Positions 56,998 through 64,000 of a stretch of 64,000 nt of DNA are shown one piece after another. The notes under the pieces are model-generated. The model was not told the origin of the DNA, made no database searches, and saw nothing but the letters and a program-made list of their open reading frames with translations. Made by a program: the position numbers and the translations under genes. The DNA comes from Alistipes sp. GTDB taxonomy: Bacteria > Bacteroidota > Bacteroidia > Bacteroidales > Rikenellaceae. The stretch is from the NCBI GenBank assembly GCA_017629035.1, contig JAGBXX010000023.1, positions 1 through 64,000 on the forward strand, read 5' to 3'. Each line of letters opens with the position of its first letter. Positions within the stretch are counted from its first letter, which is position 1.

Positions 56998-58244
56998 TCA
57001 ACGAGGTGGGTTACAAAAAAGTAACCCGTGATATCAGAGGGCACTCCTTCGGATCAGGCAGTAACAACCAAACACGTGGGTTACAAAAACGTAACCCGCA
57101 ATATCAGGAAGGACTCAATCACATGTAGGGATAACACTGAAAACATGGGTTACAAAAACGTAACTCGAGATATCAGGAAGGACTCAATCACATGTGGGGA
57201 TAACACTGAAAACATGGGTAACAAAAACGTAACCCGTAACACCAAGGGGCACTCCTACGGATAATACAGCAACCCCAAAACACATGGGTTACAAAAACGT
57301 AACCCGTGATATCAGAGAGCACTCCTACGGATAAGGTAGTACACCTCAAACTCATGGGTTACAAAAACGTAACCCATGATATCATAGGGCACTCCTACAG
57401 GTTAGGCAGTAGCAACCAAAACGTGGGTTACAAAAACGTAACCCGTGACAAAGGGGCGCTACTACCCTAACGGCAGAGGTATTTCCAAGAAATACATGGG
57501 TTACAAAAAAGTAACCCGTGTTGGTTGTGAGGGTATATCATTCGGGTGGGATGTTTTAGGGAGGTTAGGGAGAATAGTGCATGGTAGAAGACGAGTGTAA
57601 GAGGTACCACAAGCTTCACAGACACATGGGTTCGTTTTTGTAACCCGTGGTTGTTTATGGGGTGTGCTATTCTGGTTAGGTTGGTTTGGGGATTTGGGAA
57701 GAGGTCAGGGAACACCAATGGGTAACAAAAAAGTAACCCGTGATTGTGTGGAGTGGTAGTATTCTGTGGGGAGGGAGATTAGGGAGATTAAGGAGTTTAG
57801 TGATGGGCACACCAGAGTATCGGGAGATAATGCTCAAACACATGGGTTACAAAAACGTAACCCGTGATATCGAAGGGGACTCAGGTGTATTGGTAGTGGC
57901 CAAATAAAACATGGGTTACAAAAACGTAACCCGTGATATCAGAGAGCACTCCTACGGATCAGGCAGTAACAACCAAACACGTGGGTTACAAAAACGTAAC
58001 CCGTGATAATATGTGGGTGTATGACAACAAGATTTACTCTCCCAGACTGCATGGGTTACAAAAACGTAACCCGTGATATCAGAAGACACTCGTACGGGTT
58101 AGGCAGTAACCACCAAATACATGGGTTACGAAAATGTAACCCGCATCAACGTGGGGTTGTCGCACGTATTTGAGGATTAAGTTACAAACTACCTATTAAA
58201 TCTCTCAGACTACACGGGTTACAAAAACGTAACCCGTGATAGTG
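56998..58244. repeat. Palindromic repeat array B, about 16 copies
   Basis: Same 20-bp palindrome as array A. Cores begin at 57008, 57078, 57147, 57216, 57285, 57355, 57424, 57498, 57628 (one base short), 57720, 57844, 57913, 57983, 58053, 58123 and 58215. Steps are mainly 69-70 bp with longer steps of 92-130 bp. All but 57628 have the A-rich loop on the plus strand. Several spacer types are shared with array A at high identity but in another order. Short open frames here (for example 57028-57264) are translations of the 69-bp period and are not supported as genes. Confidence 0.92.
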
Positions 58245-58245
58245 T

Positions 58246-58265
58246 GGGGAGGGGAAGGGGGAGGG
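58246..58265 (+). other. G-quadruplex-type tract
   Basis: Four runs of three to five G separated by one or two bases immediately after the last palindrome. The following 40 bases are also G-rich. Between array B and malQ I see no gene. Confidence 0.5.
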
Positions 58266-58467
58266 TGAGGTGGCAGGGAGTGGGGATATGGGGAAAGGAG
58301 ATACAAATAGAGGGAGGAACTGGCGAGAATAGACGGCAAGGGGCACGGCAGTAACAGATTAACACACTAACATGGGTGTTATTGGTGTTAATCGTGTTAC
58401 TGATATCGGCGAGGGTGGGCTTATCTCGTAGCTTAGGGTCACGTTGAGCCACAGCCGTGCAAACACT

Positions 58468-58494
58468 AAAGGCTACCAACAAATGGTAGCCTTT
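58468..58494 (-). terminator. Terminator after malQ
   Basis: An 11-bp perfect stem AAAGGCTACCA / TGGTAGCCTTT with a 5-nt loop, 22 nt past the malQ stop on the minus strand, followed by AGTGTTTGC. Confidence 0.7.
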
Positions 58495-58515
58495 GGGTGT
58501 ATGAGATGTGTCAGC

Positions 58516-60969
58516 TTATCGGCCGGACTCGGCGATGGCGTGGCGGATCATCTTATTGAGGTTGTCGGCCTTGAGGAGCTCCTCGAGTGTGAGGTGCATG
58601 CGGTAGCGCCAGTAGTGGCGTGAGTTAGCAGGCACGTTGATACGCTCGTCGTGTGGGTTCTCTCGGCGCAGGGTGCCGTCCATGGCCATCCAGTCCTGGA
58701 GTGGTAGCACGGTGAGCATTGCGGGCGACTTGAGGTGCTGGGCAATGACCTGCTCGGCAATCCATGGCTCGCAGAAGTATGGTGCATCGCCCCAGGCGCC
58801 AAGGACCTGGTTGTAGAAGCGCTGGGTAACACCTCGATCCTCCTCCCACCATGCACGCAGAGGGTTCATGTCGTGCGTACCCGTAGTGCAGATAGAGAGG
58901 TATGGGTAGTCGTTAGTTGAGCCGAACTCGACCTTAGGGTCCTTAGGCATGCGCTGGATCTCGAGCGAGAGTATCTGCTCTCGTGCCATTACCGAAGGCA
59001 CGCAGTCGGGGATCATGCCGAGGTCCTCGCCACATACGAGCATACGTGTAGCCTCGGTGAGTGGTGGTAGCTTCTTCATAGCCTCCCACTGCCAGAAGTC
59101 GTTGTGGCGGCGGTAGAAGAAGTCGTCATATAAGCGGTTGTAAGCCTCCTTCTGCTCGTCCGAAAGCCAGCGGTAGCAGTCGGTGTTGTAGGCAGTGATG
59201 CGTGGGTGGTAGTGGCCTGGTTTAATCTTATCCTCGACAAAGAGCACGTTGTCAGTTTCAGCGATGTTGCCCACATGCCAGTGCTCGAAGTTAAAGCCGT
59301 AGCTACGAATCTCCTCCACGCTATATGGGAGTGCTGGGTTGAAGCGACCAAGCAGGGCGTTCACGGCGTCGAGAGGTATCTCCCAGATGCGGAAGAAGCC
59401 CAGGATATGGTCGATGCGGTAGGCGTCGAAGTACTCGGCCATCTTCACGAAGCGAGCACGCCACCAGGCATAGCCATCCTCGGCCATCTTAGCCCAGTTG
59501 TATGTTGGGAAGCCCCAGTTCTGGCCCATAACCGAGAAGTCATCGGGTGGAGCACCTGCCGAAGAGTCCATGTTGAAGAGCTCGGGGTATACCCATGCGT
59601 CGACACTTGTGCGTGAGATACCGATAGGGATATCGCCCTTGAGCACCACGCCATTGGCATGAGCATAGTCACGCACCTCGCGCAACTGCTTTGCGAGGTG
59701 GTACTGCACGAAGTAGTGGTACGACACAGCCTCGGCGTTCTCCTTCTCATATTTTGTGGCCTTAGCCTTGGTGTACTTAGCCATAGTGCCCCACTCCTGG
59801 AAGTTAGGCGTACCCTTAGCGTCACGCAGGGCGCAGAAGATAGCGTAGGGGCGCAACCACTCCTCATTAGCCTCGAGGAAGGCCTTGAACTCCTTTGAGG
59901 CAAGGGTCTTCTTACCCGACTCGGCGAAGATGAGGTGGAGGTATTCGTTCTTGGCGTTGTTCACACGCTCGTAGTCTACGTTAGGCAGTGCGTTGAGCTC
60001 CTTGCCCAGGGCCTCGAAGCGCTCCTGAGCCTTGTCATCCTTGAGTGTACCCACCAAAGGGAGGTGGAGGAACTGAGGGTGGAGTGCGAATGTAGAGTTG
60101 GCGTTGTAGGGGTATGAGTCCTGCCAAGTACCCGTCATTGTGGTGTCGTTGATAGGCAGAATCTGGATGATAGACTGACCCGTAGCCTTAGCCCAGTCGA
60201 CCATGAGGCGTAGGTCGTTGAACTCACCCACACCGAAGCTACTCTCAGAGCGCAGAGAGAATACGGGGATGGCGACACCTGCGCCACGCCAAGGCTTGGA
60301 GTCGAAGCGTGGACGTAGACCCTCCACCACGAGTGCCTCGTCGCTATTCACCGTGTCGTTGAAGTAGTAGTTCTCGCCCGACTGCCATGCTACGACATTG
60401 CCCGACTCTGTGTCGACGATGACGAACTTATAGGCAAAAGGTGTCTTGGGGGCTTTGAAGCGTGCGCTCCAGATAGGTGCCTGGGCATCGTTAAGCTTGA
60501 TGCCCTTAGCCACATCCCAGTTACCGAGGGCCTTGCCGTCGCCCACAAGTACCACGCTCTCGTTTGTGCGCACCGTAGCGATGTCGGCACGGAGTGTGAC
60601 ATATCCATCTGCCACACCCTGAGCCTTCTTGCGTGCTGGGCGTGCGAATACTCCGTCGGTGAACATTGACGAGTGGAACGAGCGGTCATGGGGCATATCA
60701 TTCCAGCGGTCCTGGATGCGGATATTAGTAGCCTTCTTGTCGATAGATAGTGTGTGCTCGCCACCCCACTCACGGCGTAGGAGCGTGTCGCAATGGCGCA
60801 CCTCGTAGTGGTACGAGAGCTCCGAGATACCATTCAGCTTAAGCTGTGCTACCCACTGGGCGTTGCCTACATAGGTCATAGGGTACGCCTTAGCCACGGG
60901 TGCACCAACAACCACATATAGATCCTGGCCATACGCAGTGTTATACTCCAATCTAAGGTCTAAAACCAT
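58516..60969 (-). CDS. malQ: 4-alpha-glucanotransferase, GH77 with CBM20
   Basis: Transfers alpha-1,4-glucan segments in maltodextrin and glycogen metabolism; no signal peptide, so cytoplasmic. N-terminal starch-binding modules of CBM20 type: a degenerate one at about 1-95 and a clear one at about 120-210 (LVGDGKALGNWDVAKGIKL). The GH77 core follows: GVAIPVFSLRSESSFGVGEF, IQILPINDTT, the nucleophile Asp in YRIDHILGFFRIWE, the acid/base region VCGEDLGMIPD, and TTGTHDMNPLRAWWEE. It has 817 residues, somewhat shorter than the roughly 890 of Bacteroides MalQ. Resembles the plant DPE2 class. Confidence 0.94.
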   Translation of the reverse strand: MVLDLRLEYNTAYGQDLYVVVGAPVAKAYPMTYVGNAQWVAQLKLNGISELSYHYEVRHCDTLLRREWGGEHTLSIDKKATNIRIQDRWNDMPHDRSFHSSMFTDGVFARPARKKAQGVADGYVTLRADIATVRTNESVVLVGDGKALGNWDVAKGIKLNDAQAPIWSARFKAPKTPFAYKFVIVDTESGNVVAWQSGENYYFNDTVNSDEALVVEGLRPRFDSKPWRGAGVAIPVFSLRSESSFGVGEFNDLRLMVDWAKATGQSIIQILPINDTTMTGTWQDSYPYNANSTFALHPQFLHLPLVGTLKDDKAQERFEALGKELNALPNVDYERVNNAKNEYLHLIFAESGKKTLASKEFKAFLEANEEWLRPYAIFCALRDAKGTPNFQEWGTMAKYTKAKATKYEKENAEAVSYHYFVQYHLAKQLREVRDYAHANGVVLKGDIPIGISRTSVDAWVYPELFNMDSSAGAPPDDFSVMGQNWGFPTYNWAKMAEDGYAWWRARFVKMAEYFDAYRIDHILGFFRIWEIPLDAVNALLGRFNPALPYSVEEIRSYGFNFEHWHVGNIAETDNVLFVEDKIKPGHYHPRITAYNTDCYRWLSDEQKEAYNRLYDDFFYRRHNDFWQWEAMKKLPPLTEATRMLVCGEDLGMIPDCVPSVMAREQILSLEIQRMPKDPKVEFGSTNDYPYLSICTTGTHDMNPLRAWWEEDRGVTQRFYNQVLGAWGDAPYFCEPWIAEQVIAQHLKSPAMLTVLPLQDWMAMDGTLRRENPHDERINVPANSRHYWRYRMHLTLEELLKADNLNKMIRHAIAESGR

Positions 60970-61000
60970 ACATTATTATATTTAGTTGTTAGTAATTATC

Positions 61001-61606
61001 TTATTCGGTGCCGAGGATAAGCGACTTAAGTTCGGCGCAACTCTGCTCGGGGTTATGCGCATCGAAATGGTATCCATGCCAGCCACGCTCACGTGCCGCC
61101 TCGACATTGGCACGGCGGTCATCTATGAAGAGTGTTTCGTGGGGAATGAGAGAGTAGCGGCTCTCCAGACGAGCGTATATCTCTGCCTCGGGCTTTACGA
61201 CATGCTCCTCGCACGACACCACCTCGCCATCGAAGTGGCGGTAGACGGGTTGCTGACGCAGGAACTCTATGAACTCCAGCGACATATTCGAGAGTACATA
61301 AAGTCGTAGTTGAGCACGTTTGAGCTCCTCGATGAGCTCTACGGTAGAGGGTATCGCCTCCTGGGTGATGATAGAGCGGCGGAGGTTTGTGTCTGCCAAA
61401 TCTCTGCTACACGAGTTATACTCCGAGAGCGATGTGAGCACCTCGTCGTACGACACCACGCCACGGTCGTAATCCTCCCAGAACTTGGGCATTTGGGGTA
61501 GGTAGATGTAGGAGAAGAACTCCACAAACTCACGCTCGAACTTACGGGGGTCACGAGCAAAGAGCACTCCACCAAGGTCAAAGACTATATTTCGATATCT
61601 ACACAT
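61001..61606 (-). CDS. HAD-superfamily phosphatase, subclass IA
   Basis: A 201-residue HAD hydrolase. Motif I FDLGGVLF carries an Asp nucleophile (the second acid position is Gly, as in YihX-like and haloacid dehalogenase-like members). Motif II is LSNMS, motif III Lys is in HVVKPEAEIY, and motif IV is LFIDDRRAN. A helical cap lies at about 20-90. Likely a sugar-phosphate phosphatase; the substrate is not known. The ATG at 61606 is chosen because the promoter box ends 7 nt upstream; longer readings extend into the DUF6371 gene. Confidence 0.88.
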   Translation of the reverse strand: MCRYRNIVFDLGGVLFARDPRKFEREFVEFFSYIYLPQMPKFWEDYDRGVVSYDEVLTSLSEYNSCSRDLADTNLRRSIITQEAIPSTVELIEELKRAQLRLYVLSNMSLEFIEFLRQQPVYRHFDGEVVSCEEHVVKPEAEIYARLESRYSLIPHETLFIDDRRANVEAARERGWHGYHFDAHNPEQSCAELKSLILGTE

Positions 61607-61613
61607 AATACTA

Positions 61614-61644
61614 CAAATATAGTCATAATCGACCAAATATGCAA
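61614..61644 (-). promoter_or_regulatory. Promoter of the HAD gene, predicted leaderless
   Basis: Minus strand TTG (plus CAA 61642-61644), 20 nt, TATATTTG (plus 61614-61621). The ATG at 61606 begins 7 nt after the box, which is where transcription is expected to start. Confidence 0.7.
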
Positions 61645-61697
61645 AAATAGTGGCTATTTTTTTGCTGAGTGGCGCTATCGGGGCGACGAGTGGTTGG

Positions 61698-62633
61698 CTA
61701 CACCAGGTCGGCGATGTCACTCCCTCTCTCTCTACCCTCCATAAAGTGCGACACACGCCATTTGAAGCCCACCTCACGGGCAATCGGCTCTATGCGCCTC
61801 GTCCACTCCTCGAAGCCTCGCCCCTCGTCGGGAAAGAGTATCACACTACGCCCCTTGAGGGGTGCTAAACGCTCGGCAGTGAGCCCCGACATGGAGTCAA
61901 CGGCAACCCACACATACTCAGGCATTAGGATAGCGCCAACGTGAGCAGTTTTGTAGGCCTCGACAACGGCCACGGGAGCATGTGGCGACTCGGCTAAGAG
62001 GTGCTCGCCATAGAGGCACTGCGTGAGCTCCCACCCCTCGGGCAGTGCCCCCTCACGGCGCATGAGGGCGTGTATCCAGTCTATCGACCCTGGCTCTTTG
62101 AGGCGCTTACCCGTGGTGGCGTCGTAGCGCATGCACTTACCCGTGCGGATACGCCCAAGGCGGTCTATCTGCCAGAAGATTGTCCAGTCGTCCGAGGCTC
62201 CGATGTGGTATAGGCGCATGATGCGTAGCGTGTCGGCACGACCATAGTGCGCCATGAGCCACTCGGTGTGTGGCGACTCCTTGTATTGTGTCCTAAGCAG
62301 GAGCGTGTCGGGGAGTAGCGAGGGGGATTTAGGCTTGGGTGGTGGTTGAGGTGGCGTAGGTTTAGGTGGTGTGTACGAGTGTGTTGTGTTGTGCTCTTTG
62401 AGCCAGGGGTTATCCTCAAAGTATTGACGTGGGGTGTAGTGGTAGCCACACTTATCCAGGCGTGAGCACTTGCCCACATCGGGGCTTAGGTGTGCATTGT
62501 TGTTGTGCGTGTCGACATAACGGCTGAAGACACGCTTGCGGCCACATCGGGGGCAGACATAACGGCTCCCTGGGCCATGGTAGCGTTCAAGGGTAAATCG
62601 GTGCATAGGTTTAGGGGTTTTTCTTTTTTTCAT
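61698..62633 (-). CDS. DUF6371 primase/toprim-like protein of mobile elements
   Basis: A 311-residue protein with an N-terminal zinc-ribbon-like region YVCPRCGRKRVFSRYVD and CSRLDKCGYHYTPRQYF. A Pro-rich linker follows (residues about 88-108). The C-terminal half resembles a toprim-type module (VAVVEAYKTAHVGAIL, WVAVDSMSGLTAERLAPLKG, VILFPDEGRGFEEW). DUF6371 proteins are carried by Bacteroidota integrative elements and plasmids and are taken as primase-like. The ATG at 62633 lies in the loop of a GGGGTTTTT/AAAAACCCC hairpin; the ATG at 62606 (MHRFTLERYHG) is an alternative. Paired with the AAA ATPase upstream. Confidence 0.75.
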   Translation of the reverse strand: MKKRKTPKPMHRFTLERYHGPGSRYVCPRCGRKRVFSRYVDTHNNNAHLSPDVGKCSRLDKCGYHYTPRQYFEDNPWLKEHNTTHSYTPPKPTPPQPPPKPKSPSLLPDTLLLRTQYKESPHTEWLMAHYGRADTLRIMRLYHIGASDDWTIFWQIDRLGRIRTGKCMRYDATTGKRLKEPGSIDWIHALMRREGALPEGWELTQCLYGEHLLAESPHAPVAVVEAYKTAHVGAILMPEYVWVAVDSMSGLTAERLAPLKGRSVILFPDEGRGFEEWTRRIEPIAREVGFKWRVSHFMEGRERGSDIADLV

Positions 62634-62648
62634 TCATTCAAAAACCCC
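62614..62648 (-). promoter_or_regulatory. Hairpin enclosing the DUF6371 start codon
   Basis: Inverted repeat GGGGTTTTT (62614-62622) / AAAAACCCC (62640-62648). In the minus-strand mRNA the two tandem ATGA motifs and the initiation codon fall in the loop, which could affect initiation. A related GGGTTTTTGAAAAAATGAAA occurs in opposite orientation near 62850. Confidence 0.45.
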
Positions 62649-62748
62649 ATGCATTGAAAAAATGAAAAAAAGTAAGTATCAGGGAGAGTAGGTAGGTCGG
62701 GGTGGGATGCTATCAATAATAATATCACTGATATGTTACTATGTGTTA

Positions 62749-62794
62749 CTATGAGTTAGAATGGGTTTCTATATTAACCCATCGAAACTCATAG
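62749..62794. other. Nested inverted repeat in the mobile-element intergenic region
   Basis: Outer arms CTATGAGTT / AACTCATAG and inner arms ATGGGTT / AACCCAT, separated by 3-nt internal loops and an 8-nt apical loop. Immediately upstream GTTACTATG is repeated. It lies between the AAA ATPase gene and the DUF6371 gene and could be a regulator or replication-protein site. Confidence 0.5.
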
Positions 62795-62870
62795 ATACTC
62801 ATTATCTCCCACTGAGATTTTCGCTTGTTTTTTTTTTTTCAAAACATAGGGTTTTTGAAAAAATGAAAAA

Positions 62871-63860
62871 CTAATTAAGCATATTCCATACCGTCGTCGG
62901 ACTCTTATACCCCAGCGCATCGGCAATCTGCTGGAGGGTCATGCCCTGGTCACGCAGAGCACGGGCCTGAGCAAGACGGTCATCTACATCCGCATCTCGC
63001 TCTTTTAGAGCACCAAAGGGCACTCTATCTCCAGTAGCGATGAAGTTAAGCCCAGGGGTGAACATCAGCACAAACGACTCGTGCTTAAACTCCTTGGGTA
63101 GGTAGTTGCCCTTCACGACGCAGAGGTGGCGTAGGTCGTGATTTACGGGGTCGTGTCTTAGCTCAAACATCACACGCATCTTGGCCTCAAAGCCCTGAGA
63201 GCCAATGGCATTATGCTTCGAGGGCGAGAGCACCTCGGTACGCTTACCCGTGTGGTGCAAGAAGATGATGAGCGTGGAGTGGCGCTGGGCCAACTGCGAG
63301 AAGACGTTGAGGTAGGAGCGCACACGGTTGTTCTCGTTCAGCGGACCCGTGTATAGGTCGGCAAAGGCGTCGATAACGACAAGGTCGGCAGGGCGCTCCT
63401 CGAGGCTCTTGTCGAGGGTATCTACGAGGTTCTCGGTGTCGAAGATAAAGTCGAGTGTGGAGTATGCATCGTGAGGTGTTCCGAGCTCGGCTATCTGCTT
63501 GCGCATCAGCGAACTAACGGCGTTTACATCATCTTCGGTAGAAACATAGATAGCACGCCCATGTCGGGGGTTGAGTTTGAAGTCGAGGTAGTGTCCAGCA
63601 CCCGAGGCCACGGCCATGGCAAGACCTCTGAGGAGGGTCGACTTGCCCGAGTCCGACGTGCCCACAAGCGCCGTGACACCCACCCTGGGAAGTATAGGCT
63701 CGAGCAGACACTCCAGCTCCTCGGTGGGGCTAATCAACATCTCGTAACCGTTGACAAGATACTTGCGAAAGGTCTGGTTTTCAACTTCTTGCTCTCGGCG
63801 CAACTCATCGCACAAGCGCATAGTATCCTCACGCAACTGCGTAATCAAATTATCGTTCAT
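62871..63860 (-). CDS. RepA-like AAA ATPase (RecA-fold helicase loader type)
   Basis: A 329-residue RecA-fold ATPase of the AAA_25/RepA kind, found with primase-like genes on plasmids and integrative elements. Walker A TALVGTSDSGKSTLLRG (about residue 65), Walker B DLVVIDAFADLY, then TLIIFLHHTGK. A C-terminal helix-turn-helix QGMTLQQIADALGYKSPTTV follows. The start at 63860 (MNDNLITQLRED) is preferred; an upstream ATG at 63929 would overlap the promoter. Probably acts in replication of the element. Confidence 0.82.
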   Translation of the reverse strand: MNDNLITQLREDTMRLCDELRREQEVENQTFRKYLVNGYEMLISPTEELECLLEPILPRVGVTALVGTSDSGKSTLLRGLAMAVASGAGHYLDFKLNPRHGRAIYVSTEDDVNAVSSLMRKQIAELGTPHDAYSTLDFIFDTENLVDTLDKSLEERPADLVVIDAFADLYTGPLNENNRVRSYLNVFSQLAQRHSTLIIFLHHTGKRTEVLSPSKHNAIGSQGFEAKMRVMFELRHDPVNHDLRHLCVVKGNYLPKEFKHESFVLMFTPGLNFIATGDRVPFGALKERDADVDDRLAQARALRDQGMTLQQIADALGYKSPTTVWNMLN

Positions 63861-63926
63861 AGTATTAAAGGGTTTAGTATTTGAATAAATGTAGTTGTGT
63901 GTGCGTTCAAGAACTGAACCACGGTG

Positions 63927-63934
63927 CAAATATA
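63927..63934 (-). promoter_or_regulatory. Predicted -7 box of the RepA-like gene
   Basis: Minus-strand TATATTTG about 67 nt upstream of the ATG at 63860. No proper -33 TTG is seen. Confidence 0.45.
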
Positions 63935-64000
63935 CAACATTAAAAAGGGGATATTTTCCACACTTTATGTAAAAATGATGTTTCGAAGAGTTTGCACTTT

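Noticed and set aside
57028..57264. 78-residue ORF with 23-residue repeats (GYKNVTRDIRKDSI)
   Set aside because: It merely translates the 69-bp DNA period; neighbouring units with 70- or 74-bp steps shift the frame, so the peptide frame is not maintained.
53370..58244. CRISPR array
   Set aside because: The repeat is a short perfect palindrome present in both orientations, spacers are 48-50 bp and recur several times, and there are no cas genes.
53370..58244. Integron cassette array with attC sites
   Set aside because: Spacers are too short for cassettes, no integrase is present and the palindromes lack the R and L box layout of attC.
58219..58482. 87-residue minus-strand ORF with a signal-like start
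   Set aside because: It overlaps the malQ terminator, the G-rich tract and the last palindrome; composition is low-complexity.

Overview
The window reads as chromosomal DNA of a Bacteroidales bacterium, most like the Rikenellaceae/Alistipes side of the order. Evidence: many promoters fit the Bacteroidota pattern TTG-N(18-20)-TAnnTTTG; there is a V-type ATPase operon with a DUF2764 gene; and Bacteroidota-typical families are present (DUF4301, DUF3276, DUF2007, pRiA4b ORF-3-like, GH109, BACON/LRR lipoprotein, CBM20-GH77 MalQ, DUF6371). The genus is an inference. I saw no rRNA, tRNA or canonical CRISPR.

Layout. 1-4309 (minus): V-ATPase operon E, DUF2764, A, B; B runs off the left edge through a 79-bp duplication that looks like an assembly artefact. 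4578-9928: ROK kinase, class IV aminotransferase-like protein, holA, tilS, murB. 10024-23821 (mostly plus): DUF4301, ettA, hisS, S41 protease, DUF3276, mnmA, DedA-like, aroE, DUF2007 (minus), dnaE, trxA. 23901-36996 (minus): a purine run which in transcription order is purE, purL, purC, purF, purM, purN, purH, purD, folD, purB. 38042-47749 (plus): a full UMP operon pyrC-carA-carB-pyrK-pyrD-pyrF-pyrE-pyrB. These two clusters are head to head. Each is preceded by a small ORF whose stop codon lies about 5 nt before an intrinsic terminator, with the first biosynthetic gene just beyond. That layout suggests translation-coupled attenuation of both nucleotide pathways.

47824-53308: miaA, a pRiA4b-like gene, rho, an S1/P1 nuclease and a BACON/LRR lipoprotein. 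53370-58244: two arrays, about 30 copies in all, of a 20-bp palindrome (GGGTTAC - 6-nt A-rich or T-rich loop - GTAACCC) at a 68-70 bp period. They flank a minus-strand trio: an orphan HicB-type HTH protein, a GH109 glycosidase and a DUF4234 membrane protein. 58516-61606: malQ and a HAD phosphatase. 61698-63860: a DUF6371 primase-like protein and a RepA-like AAA ATPase, probably part of an integrated mobile element continuing to the right.

Main points of interest: (1) the CarA of the UMP operon has lost the whole glutaminase triad (Cys to Asp, His to Gln, Glu to Asp), implying an ammonia-dependent carbamoyl-phosphate synthetase; (2) the paired leader-ORF/terminator attenuators of the pur and pyr operons; (3) the palindrome arrays; (4) a PyrB carrying only the zinc domain of PyrI; (5) several genes whose promoter -7 box ends 4-7 nt before the start codon, which predicts leaderless mRNAs.
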